Source: Chlamydomonas sphaeroides
Taxonomy: Eukaryota; Chlorophyta; Chlorophyceae; Chlamydomonadales; Chlamydomonadaceae
Assembly: GCA_001662425.1 (NCBI GenBank)
Contig: BDDC01000165.1
Location: 18,935-37,056, forward strand
DNA length: 18,122 nt
Direction: 5' to 3'
Part shown: positions 10,160 through 18,122 of the stretch, piece by piece
How positions within the stretch are numbered: position 1 is the first letter of the stretch
Layout of the letters: each line of letters starts with the position of its first letter
The notes under the pieces: model-generated
What the model was told of the DNA's origin: nothing
Databases searched by the model: none
The model's input: the letters and a program-made list of their open reading frames with translations, nothing else
Position numbers and translations under genes: made by a program

Positions 10160-13100
10160 ATGGGCCCCTCCTCGAGGGCCTCTCATTGGCTGCTGTTTCT
10201 AGTAATGCTGCTATCTGTTCAACTATATAACGTGGACGCGGCGTGCGCGGCTTCAGCGCTAGACTCGCGCACTTGGGCGCTGGCTGACTGTGACATTCTG
10301 CTGAGCCGCGACGCTCCCAGCGACGCGCTTACAGCCAGCCGAGATCCAGCCACATGGCTGCCCAGCGAAATTCTCCCGCCCGGGAAAGCTGCAGTTATGA
10401 CCGACATCACTCTCCGCCTTGCATCTTGCGAGCCGCTATGGGACCGAGCGGCGCAAGAATGCACGTTTATGCTGTCGCGTTACTGGCCAAGCGCCGGCTT
10501 ACAGGTGCGCAAGGGCATGCACGGACCTAACATGCGCCAGCCCCAGCCACGGCGCCTGGTGTTCCCCCCCCCCAACCGCAGGCCGGACCCGCTTTTCTCT
10601 TCTTCGCAAACCTGACCTCCAACTCGTCCCGCGCCGAGCGGCTGAACGTCACGTGCCCTGCAGCCGACTGGGCCGCGCTCCTAGCGAGCCACTCCGGCCT
10701 GGCTCCCTGCGCCACCGCCGTCGCGAGCACCGGGCAGCAGCTGCTGGATGCCCTGGCGGCGCTGCAGCCTACCGCGCAGCGGGTGCTGGTGACGCTGGCG
10801 GCGCACATGGCGCTGCCCGTGCTCCAGCCCACATCGCAGCGCGACGACGCCAGCCCAGACGACGATACGCCACTGGTGCAGCTGTACCGCAACGTGACCC
10901 TTGCCGGCGGCCTGTCGGGCAACTCTGCCACAGCAATCCTCGACGTCCGGGGCCGACGGAATGCGCTTGACCTCACAGCCGGCGTGCGGCAGCGGGGCCT
11001 TGCTCGGGCGGTGTTGGTGTTGGCTGACATCGAGGTGCTCAGCGCACCCGCAGGGCCGCCCTCGTCCTGGCCGCTGGGGCTACTGGCTAGCCAGCTCCAT
11101 TACCACCTGGGCCTCGACAGGTGCGGTATCAGGAGTTTGAATTGTATGTTTCGTCAACAGGCGTTGCGCCGTTCGCACAGCACCCGAGCGAGTTGCGCTG
11201 CACGGCGCCGCCGGCATGCCACCTGACCCCGGCACATGCCGAGACCCCAACTCCTCGCCGTGCCCTCCTTATCCGAACGCCCCTGTCGCCTTCGATCCCT
11301 CCTCCATATCCACCGCAGGAGCAGTGCCGGTGGCATCCATTGTATTGGGTTGCGCTCCACAGTCCTACGCACCCCCGGCTCGCAATCCTACATACGCACC
11401 TGGTATAGCCGAACGCTCTTTGAGGCAAGCACCGGCGGTAACTCCTCCGCTTGGCTGCAGCGAGTGCTGGCGCCGGCGTCACAGGTGAGTGCAGGCAACC
11501 GCGTTCTGGGTCTGGGCTGGAGGTCCCGGGCCCTCCCCTCCCGAGGGTTGTGTTGGACTGGGGAAGGGACACCGCGGGCGGCCAAATACCAAGACTCTGG
11601 TCGTGTGGGGTGCTGCAGGTCCTCGACATGGACGGCGGGCTCAGCTCGCTCTCCGTGCTGCCGTACACGATGTCGTACAACAACAGCGACCGCACCACCG
11701 AGATGACGGTGCCGTACGAGTACGACATGTGGTCGGACCTGACGTCGTCGTCGCTGGTGCCGGGCCTGCCGCTGCTGCCCCCGCCCAGCTTCGCGTCGGC
11801 TGCCAGCCCGACCCAGCTGCTGCAGCTGCTGCAGGTGTGTGCGCCTCTTTGCCCACGTATGTGGGATTCTCGGGCGCGCGTAGAGGCAGTGGGCTGCAAT
11901 CGGATGGTCGGGTCCGAGGCCTTGGATTAGGACCGAGGTCGGGCTTAGGATTGGGCGCTGGCAATAGTCGGCTGCCGCGGATATGCGGCCGGGCCAGTCA
12001 GTGCCCGGCTCCCTGGAGCTGCCGGCTGCTGCAGCACTCGCCGGCCTATGGCCCCTGCCGCGCAGCCCTCCTGGAATAGGGGGTCATCCTTGGCCCGCCC
12101 GCCGCTGCGCCGCAGGAGCCTTGGTCTGGCGGCCTTCGTGTTGTGCTGCTGCGGCGCAATATCACCCTGGCACCGGACCAGTGGCCTCAGGTACGTACGG
12201 TAGCTGAGGGCCCTCCACCATCCGTGGCAACTTGCCTCTCAGGCCCCTGTACAGCGTGCCGTGCGCTGCGCGAGCCACAGCCGGGCCCAGCATCCACGCA
12301 CGCCCACCGCTGACGACCGCTACCCATGCCTCCCGGCCCTACCCTGATCGCAGCGCGGCGCGGCGCTGACGTACCCCGTGATCCTGGCCGGTCCCGTGGC
12401 CGGGCCGCCCGTCTGGCTTGACGCGGGTGGCCTGCAGCTGGCGCGCTTGGCCCCCGGAGCGGCGCCTGAGGGCGTGAGCGTGTCCCTGCTGAGGCTGGGT
12501 CTGGCTGGCATGGAGCCGGCGCTCCTGACCGTGCAGGCGCAGCGAGTGGAGGCCGCGGTGTCGGGGTCTGGGGCGGCGCCACTGCCGGCAGCGCTGGCCG
12601 CCTGGAGGGACAGGTGTGGGGCTGGGAGCGAGGTCGCGCCAGAAGACCGGGTGCAAGGGGGACGCATCGTATCGACTGCAATAGCGTGGCTGCGGCCTGA
12701 TGAGCGTGCGGATGGGCGCAGCTAAGGACTGTGGGGTTTTAGGGTTCAAGATTTAGGATTTACCCTAAGGCCGCGACTTTCGGCTGGGGCCGTCGTGTGA
12801 AACCAGGAGTCACAATGTTGCCCCATGCGCCTGCCGTTCCCTTCCCCGCCTGCAGCTGCCTTGCGGCCGCTGCGTCGGACGATGGCGGTGCTGCGGCCTG
12901 GGATACCTCTCGCCTGCCCGTGTCAGCCTACAAGAGCACACTGCTGCTGTCGGCAGGTGCGGCAGGAGAGTCGTGATGAGGTATGCCTAGGCGTGTAGCC
13001 CACTCGGTGCAGCCCGCAGCTTCTCCCTGTCCTTCCTGCCCAACCATGCTTTCCCCTGCCCCCCACAGTTGCAACAAACATGCTCAAGCTAGCCAACTTC

Positions 13101-16100
13101 CCGTTCGCTCTTGGATGCGACGTTATCGTCCCGATACCAAATGACTCGCCGCATCCCACATTGGGCGACATCAGCGGCGGCGCCAAGGACGCCGCGGCTT
13201 GTGCGCTGGGGGCTGCGATTGTCAGCGTGGGGCCGGCGCTGTTACCCTATGTCCGTCTGCTGCAAAGTGCTTCGATACTCAAGGGCGAGGTGCGGCCTGG
13301 GGGCTGGGCCACAATGGCGCATTCCTTGCATGGGAACTGCTTGCTCTGAGTTTAGGTCGTGCGATGGCTTGCCAGGGAGAGGATACGGGTTCATGCGAAA
13401 TGGTGCTTAGCCATTGCCCCACCCCGGATTCGGTTACCCGTGCCCATGCCGATACCGGCCCTCCACAGGTGTCGCTGATGACGGGAGGCACCACCGGTGG
13501 CGGCAGCGTGGCTGGCGCTGCCACCGTTTCGGCGGCGCTCGTCCTCAAGTCTGCCCTGCTTGGCGGCAGTGCTGTTGTCGAGACGGTGGCCGCCCCGGCA
13601 GTCACCGGCGGCGATGCGGGAGGCGGCAGCGGCCAACGGGCCCCTTGCGGAGCAGTACAATGTGGGTGCTGATTGTGCGGGAGGGGGACGAAGCTGGATG
13701 TTGCGCCGCACCGCCCTAGCTAGCTGTGTTCGTGCCAGCGGTGCGGGGACTTCAGCCCAACGCCAGCCCGCGCTGCCCACAGCAACTTCACAGTCCCCCC
13801 AACTTGTCCCCATCGCCCCCCGCCCGCCGCCCCACCAGTGCTCAACGCGTTCAGTGTCGTCCTCATCACAGGCAGCGCTCCTCAGCAGCCGCCCCTCGGT
13901 CCGCAGCCCGGCACCACACCCGTGGCCGCTGCCGTTGGGGCCGCGGTGGGTGGCGCCGCCGCGCTGCTCCTGCTGATGGCAGTCGTGGTGTTGCTGGTCA
14001 GGCGACGACGACGGCGCTCCCTGGAGGAGGCGGCGACTGATGAGGGCAAGCCAGGGAAGGTGCAGCCCGACCAGCCCGACCTGGAAGAGGCGGCAGCGCC
14101 ACTGCCGCGAACCAGCAGCGGAAGCGCGCCCATAGCAGAACCTGCGGTGGTGTCGCTAGCACTTGCGGAAGCCGGCGGCGGCCGAACAGCCCCTGCTGCG
14201 AACCCCGTGCCGTCGGTGTTCAGTGACAGCTTTGCACTGGTGAGCCGGGACGGGGGCAAAAAGCGGGAAAGCGGGAAAGCGGGAAGTACGGCCGCCTGTC
14301 CGTCGGCCGTGGCCCTGCCTGCCGCTGCGCGCGCGCGGTACCATTGTCCCGCCCGCCCGCCCGCCCGCTCGCTGCAGTGTGCAGAGCCGGGGGTGGGCAC
14401 CCGGGGAGCTCGGCCGCCTGCCTCCTCCGTGTCCGGCTGCCATGATGACCCCAGGTCGCGGTACCGTTGTCCCGCCCGCCCGCTCGCTTAGCGCCGCCCG
14501 CCGCGTGCCTCCCTTGTGACCACAGATGACTGGTGGCGGTGACATGGCGGCCCAAGCGGGGCTGGTGGGGCTCACCCTGCTCGACCCCTTGCAGAGCCAG
14601 CAGAGCGGCGTCACCGCTCAGCAGCTCAAGACGGAGGTTGCGAAGGAGATCGAGGCGACACTGGAGCGGTGCAACGTGAGAGTGGGACCGACAGGCGCCA
14701 ACGAGAAGCAGAGAGCCGCCTCGCTCGTCGGACCGCAGCCCAAATGTGGTCCCCCTCGGCCCCCTGGTTGCAGGCCATCGCGTTGGGCCGCGCGCTCACA
14801 ACCAACATGGCTTCGGCAGCGCGCAGCGGCGGGGAAGGTGGTGGCGGCGGCGGCGGCACCGTGCGCTATCAGCGTGTGCTCGGCTATGGCGGCTTCGGGA
14901 CCGTGTTCATGGGTGGGCCGGGACGGGGGTGGGCGTCCGCCCGCCTCCAGTACGTAAGGAACTGAAGCCGCTAGATGTCTACCGCTCTCTCCACAGCTCC
15001 GAGCTGCAACCGCGCTATTGAATCCTCAGCACGGCCGCGCTTCGGGATGCGCGTTGAACGAATCGGCTCGCGCCCTGGCCCAACCCCTCGCCCGGCCGCC
15101 CCTCAGGCGAGTGGCGCGGCCTGCCCGCCGCCGTGAAGCTGGTGACTCTGCAGCCTGGCGCCGCTGCGTCGCCACTGCGGCGGCAGCGGCTGGTCCGTGA
15201 GGTGGCGCTCACAATGAGCCTGGACCACCCGCTCATAGTGCCCACCTACCACTTCCAGGTGTGTGTGTACTGCACCACGCAACCTGTGCCGCGAGGCGCC
15301 GGGCGGCCACAACAGTCCTTACCACTGAAGTCCCCAGACCACCGCCGTTTTTGTGGCCGTCGCTTGCGTGCCTTGCCCTGTGCGCGCATACTCACTCGCC
15401 ACGCCCCATGTGTGTCTTGATACCCGCACGGCAGGTTGACGCGGTTGGTGGCGAGGAGCCCGAGGACCGGTGAGCCGCAGGCCGGGGGCCGCCTTACTTG
15501 CCAGGCGCTGCAGCATGTATGGGCAAGGGCAGGGACGGGGGAGCCTGCGCTGATCTGCCCCTGCACCCGCCGCCCTGCACCCGCTGCCCCTGCACCCGCC
15601 GCCCTGCACCCGCCGCCCTGCAGACTTGGCGCGGGCGCTGACGAGCCAGGGGACCGTGCCGGACTGACGGCCACTCTGCGGCTGCGGCTGGGTAGGTCGG
15701 CGGCTTGCATAGTGGGACTAGCCTTGCGTTGAGGACTGCCGGGCTCTCGCTCAGCGTAGTCGTGCACACAATTCAATTCACTTCACACTTGAACACAATG
15801 GCACCAACAGTTGGGTGAATCCGCACCCTCGCAACCGCCTACAGCACTGCTCCTGGCTCCTTCCCGTCTTCCCACGTTGCGGTCGCAGTGATGCAGTACT
15901 GCGAGGGAGGCACGCTGCGCCAGGCGCTCACCGCCGGAGGAGCCCTGGCAGCGGCCAAGCTCTCCGCCGACACCGCGCCGCCGCCGGCGTCGACACCGCT
16001 CCCCGCTGCCGGCCAGCCCCCGGCCCTTGCCCCCAGCCAGCCAGCAACTACAGCACTGGGGTGTGAGGCGCTGCTGCCGGCGAAGGGTGCCACGTCAGGA

Positions 16101-18122
16101 CCCCTAGCGGCCGTTATGTCGTCAGAGCCGCCGCCAAGCTTGTCTCCAGCGCCGGCGCTGCTGGCACTGCAGGGCACTCCTGACGGGTCAGTCGGCCCGG
16201 GTGGGGTAAGCCTCCAGCCGCCTGCCGCCTCCGGACCGCCGCTGCCCGGCACCGTGCCCCTGGCTCCCAACCCGCACCTGGTACGACGGGGAAGCCGTGG
16301 TAGGGCTTTAGGGCAGTATGTACCCAGCATGTGCCGAGCTCTGTGCAGACTGCTAGTGCTGGTGCCCGGGGGGCAACCGCAAGGGGGAGCACTACAGTGT
16401 CCTCTTGCGAACCTGCCCCTGCGCGTTGGCCTGGCCCGTTCCTAGGTTCTGGCCCTGCTCGCGGCTAGGGACGTCGCGAACGGTCTATCGCACCTGCACA
16501 GCTGCGGGATCATCCATGGAGGTGGGTCGGCATTGGAAGGGCGGACTCGGGTACGGCTGGGCCAGGACAGGGCAGGGCGGGCAAAATGGGGCCGGGGCAG
16601 GGCGAGGCCAGGGCGGCGCGGGTCTGTAACTGCCGTGCGTGCGAGCAGAACGGTTTGCATTCAATAACTCGGGCTTTTGTTCAACCCACACGCGCGCATC
16701 CACCCACGCATGGCCCCAGACCTCACCGACACCAACGTCCTCCTCAAGAACGTGCGCCCGACCCTGCCTCGGGCGCTGGCAGCGGCACGCTCTGTCAGCC
16801 CCACCGTCCCCTCGGGCACCTCTGCCCGCCAAACAGCCGCATATCACGCGCTGCTGGCAACAAGCCTAAGCGGCAGCGCATCGGCGTTGAGCTGCAGTGG
16901 AGCTGCAGCTGCGGCGGGACTCAGCGCAGGAGCGCGGGTTGACCCCTCAGCTGATCCCACAGCAGCAGCTCGCAGGTGCGACATGTACGGCATGGGCAGC
17001 AGCCAGGGCAGCCAAGCCACCGCATCCCCCTGGGTCGAGGCCGCGGCTGGTGCGCGGGGAGCCGGCTCTAGCGCGGCACCGGCCGACCCGGCCACCACAG
17101 GTGCAAGCGACGGCTGCAGCGCCGACAGCAGCTATGCTGGCCAGCCTCCGCCGCGGGGCCCTCCGCCGCAGCCGTCGCGGCGCCGGCTCGCCAGCACGAC
17201 GGCCGCGGCGATCGTGTTCCCTGCAAGCGCGGTTGCCTCCGCTCCTGCGACGGCGCTGGCGGCCAGCCACGCCAAAGGAAGGTCGACGCGTGACAGCGGC
17301 GCCCTGGCCAGCGCCTACGGCCTCATGCAGTCACCCAGCGCCTGCAGCCGAGCCCCGGGTGCATCCACCGTGTACTCGCCGCTCGACACCAGCGCCGCAA
17401 CCGGGAGCTCTGCACAGGCGCCGTCCACGCTCACCGCCACCGGCTCGGACCTGGAGCTGGCGGCCGCGCTCGGCACAAGCACGCCTCGAGCCGCACAGGC
17501 GCTATGGGTGCGTGGAGGCTGCTGCGTGAGGCAAGGGCCGCCAGATGCTGCCTGCTGCCGGCTGCTCACCAAGCAAACCGTTGATACCCGACGCATTCAG
17601 CGCCGTTCGCCGTTACCCGCACCCCCTTCCGCCTGTCACGTGTTCTCTATTTCGGTCCCCGTGCGCGGTCAGGCTCAAGTGCGCAGTCTGCTGTGCTTCG
17701 CCTTCAAGCTAGCGGACTTTGGGCTGTCGGAGCAGCTGCAGGGCGACTCGCAGACGCACATCTCCAACATGGCTCAGGTCAGTGCTGGGAGCCTCAGTAG
17801 GCTAGGCGAGAGTGCGAGGGCGGGTGCGGACGAGAGGGTCGGGCAGCCTCACGGGATGCCTAGGCAGGCAGCATTGGTTGGAGTGCCATTCTTATGAGGT
17901 TTGGTTTGGGTAGGATTTCAGGGTGACGGTTTGTAGTGGTTTAGAGTTTGTGATTCTTGACTTCATATGGCAATTGGGCCAGGGCCAGGGCCAGGGCCAG
18001 GGCCAGGGCCAGGGCCAGGGCCAGGGCCAGGGCCAGGGCCAGGGCCAGGGCCACGGCCACGGCCAGGGCCAGGGCCAGGGCCAGGGCCAGGGCCAGGGCC
18101 AGGGCCAGGGCCAGGGCCAGGG
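10160..18122 (+). CDS. Receptor-like protein kinase (TKL-like): signal peptide, glycosylated ectodomain, one membrane span, kinase domain; 3' partial
   Basis: Nineteen exons join in phase: 10160-10504, 10582-11120, 11319-11484, 11619-11834, 12116-12190, 12354-12613, 12856-12956, 13069-13289, 13469-13661, 13839-14239, 14526-14675, 14774-14912, 15107-15258, 15435-15469, 15624-15691, 15889-16280, 16446-16521, 16720-17507 and 17673-17777, giving 1474 residues so far. A signal peptide (hydrophobic core WLLFLVMLLSVQLY, residues 10-23; cleavage near 28-30) leads into a roughly 700-residue ectodomain with at least seven N-glycosylation sequons (for example NLT, NSS, NVT and NIT). A membrane span at about 734-759 is followed by RRRRRR, a stop-transfer signal placing the C-terminus in the cytosol. 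The kinase domain shows GYGGFGTV (926-933), AVK with Lys946, REVAL with Glu967, hinge VMQYCEGGTL, HGDLTDTNVLL with Asp1177 and Asn1182, and ADFG with Asp1454. All catalytic residues up to DFG are present, but Arg and Lys of HRDLK are replaced by Gly and Thr. Low-complexity insertions of about 115 and 255 residues interrupt the domain. The APE segment and C-lobe lie beyond the window. The ligand is unknown. The best guess is Ser/Thr or dual-specificity signalling at the cell surface. Exon 16720-17507 might contain a further intron (16976-17101). Confidence 0.82.
14260..14283 (+). repeat. Three exact tandem copies of AAAGCGGG
   Basis: AAAGCGGG occurs at 14260-14267, 14268-14275 and 14276-14283, with no gap, inside the intron 14240-14525 of the receptor-kinase gene. 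It is a small slippage repeat. Confidence 0.9.
14288..14490 (+). repeat. Imperfect ~122-bp-period duplication in a receptor-kinase intron
   Basis: CGGCCGCCTG is followed about 45 bases later by GCGGTACCATTGTCCCGCC and a CCCG run. The same arrangement recurs about 122 bases downstream: CGGCCGCCTG near 14411, then GCGGTACCGTTGTCCCGCC near 14458. The right-hand blocks match with one substitution plus a different number of CCCG units. The left-hand blocks are shorter and the spacers have diverged. It lies wholly in the intron 14240-14525 and is best read as an old local duplication. Confidence 0.7.
15559..15623 (+). repeat. 14/15-bp intronic tandem repeat that ends in the splice acceptor
   Basis: CCTGCACCCGC begins at 15560, 15574, 15589 and 15603 (spacings 14, 15 and 14), and a fifth unit at 15617 reads CCTGCAG. 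That final CAG at 15621-15623 is the acceptor of the exon starting at 15624. The array supplies the pyrimidine-rich tract before the acceptor in the receptor-kinase gene. Confidence 0.85.
17977..18122 (+). repeat. GGCCAG hexanucleotide repeat, running off the window end
   Basis: Twelve perfect GGCCAG units (17977-18048) are followed by two GGCCAC units (18049-18060) and then ten more GGCCAG units plus two bases to the window end, about 24 units in total. It starts about 200 bases after the donor at 17778 of the receptor-kinase gene, so it lies in an intron if the gene continues. The true length is unknown because the window ends inside the repeat. Confidence 0.97.

Noticed and set aside
12737..12744. 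TTTTAGGG, the Chlamydomonas telomere unit, in a receptor-kinase intron
   Set aside because: Only a single exact copy is present, with loosely similar neighbours, so there is not enough to call an interstitial telomere tract.
14676..14738. Acceptor at 14738 for the first kinase exon
   Set aside because: It would break the reading phase from the preceding exon. The acceptor at 14773 keeps phase and leads directly into the glycine loop.
16976..17101. Possible extra 126-base intron (CGCAG-GTGCG to CCACAG-GTGC) in the long receptor-kinase exon
   Set aside because: It is in phase either way and the stretch reads openly with the same composition as its neighbours, so sequence alone cannot decide. 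It was kept as exon.

Overview
The window looks like nuclear DNA from a chlorophyte green alga, most likely of the Chlamydomonas/Volvox group. The evidence is very high GC, many short introns with GTGxG/GTAxG donors and GCAG acceptors, Ala/Pro/Ser/Gly-rich low-complexity stretches inside proteins, and TGTAA used as the poly(A) signal. No bacterial, organellar, tRNA, rRNA, CRISPR or clear transposon feature was seen. All four genes are read on the + strand. Most of the other long open frames are GC-rich shadows. The gene models were built by hand by matching splice sites and reading phase.

Layout. (1) 1-449 is the last two exons of an Erv41/Erv46-type membrane protein, either an ERGIC3/Erv46 cargo receptor or the C-terminal part of a plant-type PDI5-3/5-4, with a 3' UTR ending near a TGTAA at 1014. 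(2) 1311-5508 is an 11-exon gene for a protein of about 586 residues. It has a disordered N-terminal third and a C-terminal kinase-fold domain that reads like the FAM20/Four-jointed family. Its 3' UTR probably extends to a TGTAA at 6665. (3) 7215-9194 encodes an unrecognised Pro/Ala-rich protein. Its stop codon lies inside an 18-bp minisatellite (9177-9392) in which half of the units carry TAG in the coding frame. (4) 10160 to beyond the window end is a receptor-like protein kinase gene with at least 19 exons and at least 1474 residues. It has a signal peptide, a large glycosylatable ectodomain, one membrane span, and a kinase domain that runs from the glycine loop to DFG before the window ends in an intronic GGCCAG repeat.

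There is no sign that the four genes form a functional cluster. Genes 1, 2 and 4 each have a plausible link to membranes or the secretory pathway: ER-Golgi cycling, a kinase family that normally works in the Golgi, and a cell-surface receptor. That is weak evidence for co-function in a eukaryotic genome. The most notable items are the FAM20-like kinase without a visible signal peptide, the receptor kinase with an HGDLT catalytic loop and two large low-complexity insertions, and the stop-bearing minisatellite at the end of gene 3.
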